This document shows positions 51,793 to 59,687 of a stretch of 64,000 nt of DNA, piece after piece. Below the pieces are notes generated by a model, which was not told where the DNA came from, did no database searches, and saw only the letters and a list, made by a program, of their open reading frames with translations. This DNA is from Streptosporangium roseum DSM 43021 (GTDB taxonomy: Bacteria > Actinomycetota > Actinomycetes > Streptosporangiales > Streptosporangiaceae). Made by a program: the position numbers and the translations under genes. Every line of letters begins with the position of its first letter. Position 1 is the stretch's first letter. The stretch is from positions 6,138,001 through 6,202,000 of the forward strand of contig NC_013595.1 in NCBI RefSeq assembly GCF_000024865.1, given 5' to 3'.

Positions 51793-52959
51793 CTACCGGA
51801 CCGCCGCCCGCGCGCCGCGCGCCGACGCGGCGTCCAGGCGCATGCGGTCCGGCGCCTCGCGGAGCGGCACCGGCAGGGTCAGTGGCCCCCGGCCGGGCGT
51901 GATCGCGCCGAGCACCCTCGGCCCGGTGGCGCCCGTGCAGCCGGGGACCGTCGCAGGCAGCCCGTGCGCCGTCATCCAGCCGAAGAGCGAGAAGGCGATC
52001 GCCTCCTTCGCGTCGGAGGGGACGCCGAACTCGTCACTCGGCGCGATCCGCGCCCGCCCGGCCCGCTCTCGCAGCATGCCGACCAGCACCGGGTTCCGCA
52101 CCCCGCCACCCGAGACGATCACGGTGTCGAGCCGGTGCCGCCTGATCTCCGCGGCCACGGTCTCGGCGGTCAGCGCGGTCAGCGTCGCCAGCAGGTCAGG
52201 GAGGGCCGGCCCGTACGGCGAGGCGATCCTGGCGAGATAGCCCGGGTGGAAGAGCTCCTTGCCGGTGGTCTTCGGCGGCAGGGCCCGGTAGTACGGCTCG
52301 GCCAGCAGATCCCGGAGCAGCTCCTCGTGGACCCGCCCCGCCGCGGCGAGCCGTCCGTCCTCGTCGTACGGCATGCCCGTGGCGGCCGACACCGCCGCGT
52401 CCATCAGCGCCGACGCCGGGCCGGTGTCGTAGGCGATCCCGAGCTCCCGCACGGTCAGGTTGGCGATGCCGCCGAGGTTGAGGGCGCCGCTGCGGCCCGG
52501 CAGGCCGGCCAGGAGCAGCAGGTCGAAGAAGGAGACCAGCGGCGCGCCCTGCCCGCCGGCGCTCACGTCCCGCGCGCGCAGGTCGGAGACCACCGGCACG
52601 CCGGTCCGCTCGGCGATCCAGGCGGGCTGGCCGAGCTGCAGGGTGCCGCGCACCGTGCCGCCCTCCACCCAGTGGTACAGCGTCTGCCCGTGCGAGCAGA
52701 TGAGGTCGGCCGGGCCACCCGCCTCGGCCGCGTCGGCGAACGCCTGGCCGATCAGGGTGTCGAGGCGGCACACCTCGGCCATGTCGATCGGGTTGGGCGG
52801 CAGCGCGGCGACGATCCGTGCCCGGAGCTCGTGATCGTAGGGGCGCTCACCGGTGCGCTCGACGACCCCCGTGAGCACGCCGTCCTCCATCGACCAGTCC
52901 ACGACCGCGCTGTCGATCCCGTCATGGGAGGTCCCTGATATCAGTCCAAGCACCCGCAC
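51793..52959 (-). CDS. anmK: Anhydro-N-acetylmuramic acid kinase
   Basis: A 388-residue sugar kinase. The opening GLISGTSHDGIDSAVVD, the SHGQTLYHW loop, LNLGGIANLTV, YDTGPASALMDA and VSGGGVRNPVL are AnmK signatures. It opens 1,6-anhydroMurNAc and phosphorylates it to MurNAc-6-P during peptidoglycan recycling. The last 30 residues are a disordered Arg/Ala tail. It diverges from a GlcNAc-type kinase gene and shares a promoter palindrome with it. Confidence 0.92.
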   Translation of the reverse strand: MRVLGLISGTSHDGIDSAVVDWSMEDGVLTGVVERTGERPYDHELRARIVAALPPNPIDMAEVCRLDTLIGQAFADAAEAGGPADLICSHGQTLYHWVEGGTVRGTLQLGQPAWIAERTGVPVVSDLRARDVSAGGQGAPLVSFFDLLLLAGLPGRSGALNLGGIANLTVRELGIAYDTGPASALMDAAVSAATGMPYDEDGRLAAAGRVHEELLRDLLAEPYYRALPPKTTGKELFHPGYLARIASPYGPALPDLLATLTALTAETVAAEIRRHRLDTVIVSGGGVRNPVLVGMLRERAGRARIAPSDEFGVPSDAKEAIAFSLFGWMTAHGLPATVPGCTGATGPRVLGAITPGRGPLTLPVPLREAPDRMRLDAASARGARAAVR

Positions 52960-52968
52960 GTCTTCTCC

Positions 52969-52996
52969 TTGCAGGAATTCTTCAGAAGAATATAGT
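52969..52996. promoter_or_regulatory. Promoter with a 15-bp palindrome in its spacer
   Basis: ATTCTTCAGAAGAAT (52977-52991) is a perfect palindrome around one A. It sits between TTGCAG (52969-52974) and TATAGT (52991-52996), 16 bp apart, toward the plus-strand kinase gene, and 18 bp from the anmK start on the other side. A repressor here would cover both promoters. No regulator gene is adjacent. Confidence 0.65.
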
Positions 52997-53021
52997 CCTT
53001 GGGAGATTATCTACATATGGA

Positions 53022-53954
53022 GTGCGTGTGACGACACTGGTCATCGGCGTTGACGGAGGCGGGACGAGCACCCGGTGCGTGGTGGCGACGGAGTCCGGCG
53101 AGGTGGCGGGGCGGGGATACGGGAAGGGCGCGAACACCCTCTCGGCGGCCGACCCCGGCGCCAGCCTGCGCGCGGCGCTCCAGGCGGCACTGGGGAGCCT
53201 CGCCCCCGAGCGGGTGACAGGCGGCGTGTTCGGGCTGGCGGGCGCGGGATCGGCGCCCGAGCAGGCCGAGGCCCTCGCCACCGAGGCGTGGCGGTCGGTC
53301 GGTCTGGCCGGGCGGCCCACGGTGGTGCCCGACATGCTCGCGGCCTTCGCCGGAGCGACCGAGGAGCCCTCGGGGGCGGTCCTGATCGCGGGCACCGGCG
53401 CGGTGGCCGCCCGGATCGGCGACCGGCGGGTCGTCCGCCGGGCAGACGGATACGGCTGGATGCTCGGCGACGAGGGGTCGGGGACGTGGATCGGGCGGCG
53501 GGCCGTACAGGCCGCGCTGGCCTCGCTCGACGGACGGGCCGCGCCCACCGCGCTGCGCGGCGGGATCCTCGGCGGCGCGTCCGCCCAGCGGATCGTGAGC
53601 ATGGTCCACCAGGGGGTGGCCGAGGACGGGCCCGCCTGGCTGGCCCGGCTGGCGCCGGAGGTGGAGTCGGTCGCGGGAGCGGGCGACGCGGCGGCCATCG
53701 CGATCCTGGACGAGGCCGCCCGGCGGCTCGTCGGTACCGTCCGCTCGCTGGGGTCCGGGCCGGGGCCGCTGGTGCTGGCGGGATCCCTGCTCACCGAGCC
53801 CACCTTGCTGGCGGCGAAGGTCCGCGCCGGACTGGACCGCGGCGTGGTGAGCGCCCGCGACAGCGCCGCCGGGGCCGCCGCCCTGGCCCTGCACGGCGTC
53901 AGCTCCCGCCCGCCGCTGGCCGCCCACCGGCGGCTGATCGACCAGGAGCGCTGA
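53022..53954 (+). CDS. BadF/BadG-family kinase, N-acetylglucosamine (MurK-like) kinase
   Basis: A 310-residue ASKHA-fold kinase: VIGVDGGGTSTRCVV phosphate-1 loop, GVFGLAGAGS, LIAGTGAVAARIGDRR and RADGYGWMLGDEGSGTWIGRRA, the GlcNAc-kinase signature, plus VLAGSLL. Relatives phosphorylate GlcNAc and/or MurNAc (MurK). Together with AnmK it suggests salvage of wall sugars. The GTG at 53022 is used; GTG 53028 is also possible. No ribosome site is strong. Confidence 0.87.
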   Translation: MRVTTLVIGVDGGGTSTRCVVATESGEVAGRGYGKGANTLSAADPGASLRAALQAALGSLAPERVTGGVFGLAGAGSAPEQAEALATEAWRSVGLAGRPTVVPDMLAAFAGATEEPSGAVLIAGTGAVAARIGDRRVVRRADGYGWMLGDEGSGTWIGRRAVQAALASLDGRAAPTALRGGILGGASAQRIVSMVHQGVAEDGPAWLARLAPEVESVAGAGDAAAIAILDEAARRLVGTVRSLGSGPGPLVLAGSLLTEPTLLAAKVRAGLDRGVVSARDSAAGAAALALHGVSSRPPLAAHRRLIDQER

Positions 53955-54168
53955 GCCGCACACACCGCTCCCGCACGCTGATCGGCGCCCGCCCCGTCCG
54001 GGTGCCGTCGAGAACGACTCCTGACTCCCTCTGGCCGACCTCCGGATCCGCGGGGACCCGCTGTCCGTCATCGTCAGGAGCGCCGGCCATGTCTCCGGGT
54101 TCTCCCTGTCGTGCGCCTTCTCCCGTCCAGAGGGTGGCGCCCGGCCACTACCGGGCCGGACACCGGGG

Positions 54169-54681
54169 CTAGCGGAGGCCGGAGTACGGGTCACCCGTGC
54201 CGGCCGACAGCTTCGCCAACAGCGCCTCCAGTTGGTCACGCTCGGCCTCGGTGAGTCCAGCGGCCAGTTTCGCCAGGCCGGCCACATGGTCGGTCAGCGC
54301 CCGCTCCAGCAGGTCGCGCCCACTGTCGGTGAGCCGGATACGGACGCCCCGCCCGTCCTCCGGGTCGGGATCCCGCCGCAGGTGGCCGGATCGCTCCAGC
54401 CGGTCGATGCGGTTGGTGACCGCCGCTGGGGAGAGCAGCAGCGCCAGCGCCAGCGCGCCGGGTGACAGGTCCCCGCCACCTCGGTAGAGGGTGGCGAGCA
54501 CGTCGAACTCCCCCCGGTTGAGGCCGTACGGGCGCAGTACCTCGGCGATCGCGGCGCCGGCCCGCCTCTCGGCCCTGGTGAGCCTGCCGAACAGCGCCAT
54601 GGGCGCGGGGTCGATGTCGGGACGCCGGGCGATCCACTGCTCGACCATGCGCCGCACCGGGTCCTGGGCCTCTTCCGTCAT
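54169..54681 (-). CDS. MarR-family transcriptional regulator
   Basis: A 170-residue winged-helix protein. YGLNRGEFDVLATLYRGG begins the DNA-binding domain, with LLLSPAAVTNRIDRLERSG as recognition helix and a DGRGVRIRLTDSGRDLLERA wing. GAGG-like spacing is weak before the ATG. It diverges from a SnoaL-like gene; two inverted repeats between them are its probable sites. Confidence 0.9.
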   Translation of the reverse strand: MTEEAQDPVRRMVEQWIARRPDIDPAPMALFGRLTRAERRAGAAIAEVLRPYGLNRGEFDVLATLYRGGGDLSPGALALALLLSPAAVTNRIDRLERSGHLRRDPDPEDGRGVRIRLTDSGRDLLERALTDHVAGLAKLAAGLTEAERDQLEALLAKLSAGTGDPYSGLR

Positions 54682-54685
54682 GACA

Positions 54686-54735
54686 CTATTTTGACATCAA
54701 AATAGATCCATGCAAGTATTTCTACGTCGAAATAC
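54686..54735. promoter_or_regulatory. Two MarR operators
   Basis: CTATTTTGA-CA-TCAAAATAG (54686-54705) has perfect 9-bp arms. GTATTTC-TACGTC-GAAATAC (54716-54735) has perfect 7-bp arms. Both are 20 bp, AT-rich against the background, and 30 bp apart. They abut the marR start and precede the SnoaL-like gene. Confidence 0.7.
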
Positions 54736-54754
54736 ATACTCGGGAGGTCCACCC

Positions 54755-55183
54755 ATGACCACTGCGGTAACCGGCAACGCCCAGGTCGTCTGGGACTTCT
54801 ACGCCGCGCTCGACAGGGGCGACCTGGACGCGGTCCGCCGCACGCTCGCCCCGGACTCGGTGCTGCACGTCCCCGGCCGCAGTTCCAACACCGGCGACTA
54901 CGAGGGCCGCGAGGCGGTCGTCGCGTTCGTCGTCAACGCCTCGGTCGTCACCGGGGGAACGCTCAAGCTGGCCGTCCACCGCGTTCTCGCCGACGACGAG
55001 CAGGCGGTCGCCCTCGCCACCTACACCGCCCCCCGCCCGGGCACGGACGTCCCGCTGGAGAACAACCTGGCGCACGTCATGACATTGCGGGACGGCCTGA
55101 TCGCCGAGTCCTGGCTACACAGCCGCGACCAGTACGAGGTCGACGAGTTCTGGGGTGGCCGGCCGGCGGAGGGCCGGCCATGA
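54755..55183 (+). CDS. SnoaL-like/NTF2-fold protein
   Basis: A 142-residue protein of the nuclear-transport-factor-2 fold. VVWDFYAALDRGDLDAVRRTLAPDSV is the classic SnoaL-like opening, followed by YEGREAVVAFV and a NLAHVMTLRDGLIAESW end. Members include polyketide cyclases and isomerases; the role here is unknown. ATG 54755 has GGGAGG upstream. It overlaps the next gene by ATGA and is likely repressed by the MarR protein. Confidence 0.87.
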   Translation: MTTAVTGNAQVVWDFYAALDRGDLDAVRRTLAPDSVLHVPGRSSNTGDYEGREAVVAFVVNASVVTGGTLKLAVHRVLADDEQAVALATYTAPRPGTDVPLENNLAHVMTLRDGLIAESWLHSRDQYEVDEFWGGRPAEGRP

Positions 55184-55668
55184 GCGCAATCACCGGCAGG
55201 CGGGTCGTCCGGGCCTCCCTCGACGACGCGGCACGGCTGTTCCTCGACTGGTCACAGGACGCGCGCTGGCGCGCCCAGGTCCGGCGGATGACCGTCGAGC
55301 CGCCGGGACCGGCCCGGGTCGGCCAGCGGATCGTCGAGGAACTGCGGTTCGCGGGACTGGACTTCGTCACGCCCACCCGCATCGAGCACGCCGGCCCCAC
55401 CGACGCCGAGTACCGGGGCGCCGGCGCCATGGTGACCGTTCACGGGGCGCGCCGCCTGCAGGCCCTGCCCGAAGGCCGGGTCGCCCTCGTCGCGACCCTC
55501 CACGTCCGGCTGCGCGGCCCGCTGCGCCCGCTGACCGGGCTGCTGACCCCCTCCTACCGGCGCCTGCAGGAACACGACCTCGACCGCCTCGCCCGGATCC
55601 TCGACAGCGGTACGCCCGACGGCGACCGCACCCCCCTCCAGGGCCCTCCGCTCAGGTCGATGTCATAG
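55180..55668 (+). CDS. SRPBCC-family (polyketide cyclase/START-like) protein
   Basis: A 162-residue protein with the SRPBCC hot-dog-helix pattern: RVVRASLDDAARLFLDWS, then FVTPTRIEHAGPTDAEY and a long C-terminal helix (LTPSYRRLQEHDLDRLARILD). It probably binds a hydrophobic ligand. It is coupled to the SnoaL-like gene (ATGA). Its last nine codons lie inside a dispersed 103-bp repeat, so the native C-terminus may have been replaced. Confidence 0.78.
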   Translation: MSAITGRRVVRASLDDAARLFLDWSQDARWRAQVRRMTVEPPGPARVGQRIVEELRFAGLDFVTPTRIEHAGPTDAEYRGAGAMVTVHGARRLQALPEGRVALVATLHVRLRGPLRPLTGLLTPSYRRLQEHDLDRLARILDSGTPDGDRTPLQGPPLRSMS

Positions 55669-55744
55669 GCCGCAAGGTAGGGACGTATCCCCAGGTCAGG
55701 GCAGCGCGCCAATGCCTGTCGAAATCCGCTCACCGACCCGTTCA
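55642..55744 (+). repeat. Dispersed 103-bp repeat, copy A
   Basis: Matches 58899-59001 at about 93 of 103 positions with no gaps and the same orientation. It overlaps the 3' end of the SRPBCC gene and ends exactly where the MITE-like element begins. On the minus strand both copies can encode SVSGFRQA-ARCPDLGIR. Confidence 0.85.
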
Positions 55745-55921
55745 GGGGTGCCGTTAAGAAACGTGTCGCCAGCCGCCGATCAGAGAGAAGACGCATGCCG
55801 GCGGCTTATATCGAGGAGATGCGGTGGGCCCTACGGGTCGATGCTTCTACACAGGAACACCTTCCTGAAGTGAAGAGATGGCGCAGTTTGGGGCTGACGA
55901 CGCGTTTCTTAACGGCACCCC
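55745..55921. mobile_element. 177-bp MITE-like element with 30-bp terminal inverted repeats
   Basis: The left end 55745-55774 (GGGGTGCCGTTAAGAAACGT...) and the right end 55892-55921 are inverted copies matching at 28 of 30 positions. The interior is 117 bp, too small for a transposase; a 40-codon frame MPAAYIEEMRWALR... is not recognisable. No clear target duplication is seen. A related end (CGACACGTTTCTTGAACACCC) recurs alone at about 60487-60507. Confidence 0.72.
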
Positions 55922-56023
55922 GAGATACGCGCGGCCCGCCAGCGCCTCGTCGACGCGATCGACAACGTCGACATCCTGCTGGAGATGCTCAACGGCCTGT
56001 CGGTGTTCCTCGACAAGGACTGA
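55922..56023 (+). pseudogene. C-terminal tail of a gene truncated by the MITE-like element
   Basis: The frame EIRAARQRLVDAIDNVDIL, LEMLNGLSVFLDKD and stop is clean, with strong third-base GC bias. It starts right after the element's right terminal repeat, where TAA blocks the frame. The family is not recognised. The N-terminal part is not in this window. Confidence 0.5.
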
Positions 56024-56097
56024 TCCGGCTGTGGTGATCTACCCATGGGAATGCACATTCTCGTGGGCAATCCGCCCTTCAGCGGGCCCGCCCGTCT

Positions 56098-56136
56098 CGC
56101 GCGCCCGCGCGCAGGGGTGTCCAGAAAGTCCAGAAA
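56098..56136 (+). repeat. GC-palindrome/9-bp iteron motif, copy 1
   Basis: CGCGCGCCCGCGCGC (56098-56112) is followed by two identical 9-mers GTCCAGAAA (56119-56127, 56128-56136). The same architecture recurs at 58008, 59275 and 63187. A CCCATG string lies ~55 bp upstream, as in other copies. Confidence 0.65.
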
Positions 56137-56166
56137 CTCGGCCAGCACCGGGGGCACCGGCGGCCT

Positions 56167-56261
56167 CGGGGCTTGATCGACAACGGAACGGTGGATGGCG
56201 GCAACTCCGCCCGCGTCGGCTCGCTAACGCCACTGGCCGGCCGGTTGTCGATCAAGCCCCG
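56167..56261. repeat. 95-bp mini-element bounded by 18-bp perfect inverted repeats
   Basis: CGGGGCTTGATCGACAAC (56167-56184) is exactly inverted at 56244-56261, around 59 bp. It may be a tiny non-autonomous transposon or a large hairpin before the M50 protease gene. No target duplication is evident. Confidence 0.7.
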
Positions 56262-56336
56262 ACTACATTGGGGCTGTTGCACCTTTCGTCTCGTCCTTCA
56301 CGTCTGTCCTTGTCGTCCGCCGGGGAGCGCACCTAG

Positions 56337-57638
56337 ATGAACTGGCTCTACGTCGTGGGAATCATCCTCTTCCTCCTCGGGTTGATGGTCTCCATCGCGC
56401 TGCACGAGCTCGGCCACCTGGTGCCGGCCAAGCTCTTCGGCGTCAAGGTGACCCAGTACATGGTGGGCTTCGGCCCCACGGCCTGGTCCCGCCGCAAGGG
56501 CGAGACCGAATACGGCATCAAGTGGATCCCGTTCGGCGGCTACATCCGCATGATCGGCATGCTGCCGCCGCGCCCCGGAGAGGATCCCGCCAAGGTCAGG
56601 AGTACGGCGACAGGACCTTTCCAAGGGCTGATCGAGTCCGCCCGCGAGGCCGCGCCGGAAGAGGTGCGTCCGGGCGACGAGAACCGCGTCTTCTACCGCT
56701 AGAAGTGGTGGCAGAAGGTCATCATCATGTCCGGCGGGCCGTTGATGAACTTCGTGCCGGCGTTCGTCTTCTTCACCATCCTGCTGGTCGGCATCGGCCT
56801 GCCCGCCGATTCCCCGACCGTCTCGCCCGCCACCGACAGGTGCGTGATCCCCGTCTCCGAGCAGCGCGCCGCCTGCGAGCCCGGCGACCAGCTCACCTCG
56901 GCCGCGCAGGCGGGCCTCAAGCCGGGCGACCGCATGGTCTCCTTCAACGGCGCCACGATCGGCTCCTGGGACGACGCCATCCGCCTGGTCCGCTCCCACG
57001 GCCCCGGCCCGGTCAAGCTCGGCATCGTGCGCGACGGCAAGCCGATGACGTTCGACGTCACGCTCATCGCCCAGGACCGGCCCAACCTCGAAGACCCCGA
57101 GAAGATCGACAAGAACGTCGGTTTCCTCGGCGTGCGACCCACCAAGGCGATGGAGCGGCAGAGCGTCGGCCAGGTGATCGGCTACATGGGCGGGCTGACG
57201 GCCAGGGTGGCGGGCTCGATCCTCAACCTGCCGGAGAAGATGGCCGGCGTCTGGCAAGCGGCCTTCTCCGGCGAGAAGCGCGCCCCCGAGGGCCCGGTGG
57301 GCATGGTCGGCGCGGGCCGCTTGGGCGGCGAGATCCTGGCCTCCGACCTGTCCGACGAGGAGAAGATCGCCACCTTCGTCAGCCTGCTGGCCGGCTTCAA
57401 CCTGGCGATCGGCATGTTCAACCTGATCCCGCTGCTGCCGCTCGACGGCGGGCACATCGCGGGCGGGCTCCGGGAGGGGCTCAAGCGGGCCTACGCCAAG
57501 GTCATGCGGCGGCCGCAGCCCAAGTACGTCGACATCGCCAAGATGCTGCCGCTGACGTACGCGGCGGCGCTGATGATGATCATGGCGGGCCTGCTCGTCT
57601 ACGCCGACCTGGTCAACCCGCTCACGCTGACGAACTGA
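56337..57638 (+). pseudogene. rseP: M50 site-2 metalloprotease (RseP/Rip1-like) interrupted by an in-frame TAG
   Basis: A 433-codon reading frame with one TAG at codon 122 (56700-56702). Before it: HELGH (23-27) in the first span and VGFGPTAWSRRKGETEYGIKWIPFGGY. After it, in the same frame: KWWQKVIIMSGGPLMNFVPAF, a PDZ domain and NLIPLLPLDGGH (Asp370), the third zinc ligand. Reading through the stop gives a normal-length intramembrane protease. The usual neighbours dxr and ispG are absent, so this looks like a decaying extra paralogue, unless the stop is read through or is a base-call error. Confidence 0.82.
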
Positions 57639-57796
57639 CGGACCGAGTGACACCCGTGGAAGCACCGGACCGGCTGCGGGCCCTGTGCAACCGTCCCGGA
57701 CCAACACCAGCCACCCTCCACACCTTCACCACATCGAGCCCCGGGGTCCCGCCTCCCACCGGTATGTAGCGACCCCCGGGGCAGGCAGACGCCGAG

Positions 57797-57907
57797 TCCG
57801 CGCTTGCGCAACATCGACCCGTCACATGCCGGGCAGCTGAACGTTCCGGCCGGTAGGTCACGTGCGGCCTCGACCGGTAGGCCGTTCGTATCGTGGGCGA
57901 TCAGCAT
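57797..57907 (-). pseudogene. Zinc-ribbon protein N-terminal remnant
   Basis: Thirty-seven codons with an intact CPAC pair, after which homology-like character is lost (LGVCLPRGSLHTG). The start has no ribosome site. It is a weak call based on the motif and GC bias; the frame itself runs on to 57599. Confidence 0.35.
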
Positions 57908-58007
57908 GGGGGCCTGCTGGTCCCGGGGGCGACGGTCTGCGGGTTCCTCGCGAAACCCGCAAACTCCCTTGGAGAGGCTCGCGTTCGAGCGGCTGGAAGG
58001 AAGTGGG

Positions 58008-58049
58008 TCCCGCCAGTCCCGCCAGTTCCGCCAGGACGTCACGCGCGCA
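58008..58049 (-). repeat. GC-palindrome/9-bp iteron motif, copy 4
   Basis: Read on the minus strand: TGCGCGCGT followed by CTGGCGGAA and two CTGGCGGGA units. A CCCATGAGATCA string lies upstream in the motif's orientation. The GC run is shorter than in copies 1-3. Confidence 0.5.
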
Positions 58050-58239
58050 TAGGGGTGATCTCATGGGCATCGGACATCGAGCCAGGCACGATCGAGCAGG
58101 CCGCCCGCACCCGGCGAGGCCGTTTCGGCGCTTACCTAATACGCCATAAATCCTCCCATATAAGATCATGGAACCCTTCGTCCCCACGAGGCCCACGGGT
58201 CTCGTGGGGCGTCAGTGATCGACAGAAGGAACGAACCCC

Positions 58240-58656
58240 ATGAGAACTCGGAGCAAGATCGCAACTCTGGCGAGTGCGGCGCTGGTCTCCACCTGGCTGG
58301 TGGCCGGTGCCACTCCGGCCAGTGCGGCCGGTCCCTGCGGCGGCGGCTACAGCCGCGTCGGCGTCTACGCCATCCCCGCCAGCGGTGCCAGGACGGGCAC
58401 CCTGGAGGTCTACTACAACTCCAGGTCGGGCAAGAACTGCGCCCTCACCTACGGCTACGGTTCCTACGCCGGCCGGGTGAGCCGCAAGGCGGCCGCGATC
58501 GGCCTCGGCGGAGCGACGGCCTGGGCCGGCGCCGACAACGGGATGTTCGCGCACTACGCGGGTCCGGTGTACGTCTCGGCCCGAGGCAAGTGCATCGACG
58601 TCCGGGGGCAGGTCGCGACCGGGGTACGGCATCTGAACAGGGTGCACTGCGGCTGA
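58240..58656 (+). CDS. Spore-associated protein A-like secreted protein
   Basis: A 138-residue secreted protein. The signal peptide is KIATLASAALVSTWLVAGA with cleavage near ASAAG. The mature part starts PCGGGYSRVGVYAIPAS, then GTLEVYYNSRSGKNCALTY and ends RHLNRVHCG, with four cysteines in positions typical of spore-associated protein A of streptomycetes. AGAAGGAA precedes the ATG. It fits a sporulating actinomycete. It looks intact although it is surrounded by decayed genes. Confidence 0.87.
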   Translation: MRTRSKIATLASAALVSTWLVAGATPASAAGPCGGGYSRVGVYAIPASGARTGTLEVYYNSRSGKNCALTYGYGSYAGRVSRKAAAIGLGGATAWAGADNGMFAHYAGPVYVSARGKCIDVRGQVATGVRHLNRVHCG

Positions 58657-58898
58657 GTGAGCGGGTAGTCGCACGACGCCCACGTTCGCCGGTGTGGTGC
58701 GCCGGGAGATCGGCGCGTCGGCGGGTGAGGTGTCCGGTCGACATGGAGTCGGCCATGGTCTTTTCGAAGTTAGCTGATCATTGTTTGGCTGCTTGTCCGC
58801 TGGCGTGCGCGCCCCGTCCGGTGACATGACGATGGCCTCTGGCCTGGGATGATGGAGCTCTCCACGCTCCGTCACCACAGGCCCGAGGCCATCTGTAC

Positions 58899-59001
58899 GG
58901 CCCTCCGCTCGGGTCGGTGTCACAGGCCGCAAAGCAGAGGCGTATCCCCAGGTCAGGACAGCGCGCCGACGCCTGTCGAAATCCGCTCACCGACCCGTTC
59001 A
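58899..59001 (+). repeat. Dispersed 103-bp repeat, copy B
   Basis: Same orientation as 55642-55744, about 93/103 identical. The similarity begins at GGCCCTCCGCTC and ends at CCCGTTCA. This copy is not flanked by the MITE-like element, so the 103-bp unit is separate from it. Confidence 0.85.
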
Positions 59002-59228
59002 CCGACGTTGGTTCTCGGCACGAGTTTTCGACGCTCACCACCTGCGACCTCGCAGTTTCCCGGTGGAGTGTCAGCAGACGAGGACGGTTTCCCGACAGGG
59101 CGCTCATCTGGCCCCGAGAAACGGACACAGAGGGACGAAACACCCCGCTTGGCGGGCCATTTCGGGTTTCGATTGACGACAGTATTTTCCGACAGGTAGA
59201 ACGGGGCTTCGTTTTTCCTGTGCCTGAC

Positions 59229-59317
59229 GGCTGAGGACACGTTCGGGAGCGGAGGCCCGTAGGACCGCCGGGGGGTTTCGAGAGTTTCGAGAGGGTCCTG
59301 CGCGCGGGCGCGCGCGG
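59229..59317 (-). repeat. GC-palindrome/9-bp iteron motif, copy 2
   Basis: On the minus strand: CCGCGCGCGCCCGCGCGC (59317-59300), then two TCTCGAAAC 9-mers (59292-59275), then 25 bp later CTCCCGAACGTGTCCTCAGCC (59250-59230 region). The same three parts in the same order occur at 63187-63326. Confidence 0.7.
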
Positions 59318-59444
59318 CCTCACGGGGTCCCGGTGGTATCCGCCGAATTTCCAACAGATATGCAGGTCAGGAGCCCTTCCAAGGTTGACCCTGCAAGACC
59401 GTTCGCCGAGGCTTTCACCAGCATTTCCGTTGCTTCTGCGGCGA

Positions 59445-59600
59445 TTACCACCGCGACCCCTGCGCGAGCTTCTCAGCCCGGTACGCCTGCGCCCACAGCG
59501 CGTCGGCCTTCTCGATCGGATCGGCGGGCTTGCCCTCGCCGGCCATGAAGTAGCCCTTCGCCCACCTGGGCCCGAGGTTTCGCAGTAAGGGGCTCCGGTT
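59445..59600 (-). pseudogene. C-terminal gene remnant
   Basis: The minus-strand frame RWAKGYFMAGEGKPADP, IEKADALWAQAYRAEK, LAQGSRW and stop has natural amino-acid composition and GC3 bias. It looks like the tail of a small actinomycete plasmid/integrative-element protein. The upstream part has no start and dissolves near 59600. Confidence 0.45.
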
Positions 59601-59687
59601 CTTCCTTGGCCGGCCGGGCAGGCGAGACCGCGACGAACGGCAAACCGCCCCCGCCGGTCCGTCCGGCCGGGGCGGTCGTGTGGGCGC

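Larger units (their letters stand above)
57639..58239. other. Gene-poor region with motif copy 4 and a zinc-ribbon remnant
   Basis: No complete gene is supported. On the minus strand, 57907-57797 reads MLIAHDTNGLPVEAARDLP then FSCPACDGSMLRKRG, resembling the N-terminus of a zinc-ribbon (CoiA-like) protein of mobile elements, then degrades. 58008-58034 holds three 9-mers (TCCCGCCAG, TCCCGCCAG, TTCCGCCAG) followed by ACGCGCGCA. The promoter of the spore protein gene occupies the last ~100 bp (CATATAAGATC at ~58156). Confidence 0.5.
58657..59687. other. 1-kb gene-poor region between spore protein and RTX-like gene
   Basis: No complete gene is supported. It contains repeat copy B (58899-59001), the minus-strand motif copy 2 (59275-59317), the 22-bp string shared with 63305-63326, and a minus-strand gene tail (59445-59600). 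Several open frames cross it, but none shows family motifs or normal codon bias. Confidence 0.6.

Noticed and set aside
53955..54168. Possible small gene between the sugar kinase and marR
   Set aside because: Frames on both strands are short, lack start signals and show no recognisable features.
58778..59323. A 181-codon minus-strand frame over repeat copy B
   Set aside because: The shared SVSGFRQA peptide comes from the dispersed repeat; the rest has no family-like character and crosses the iteron motif.
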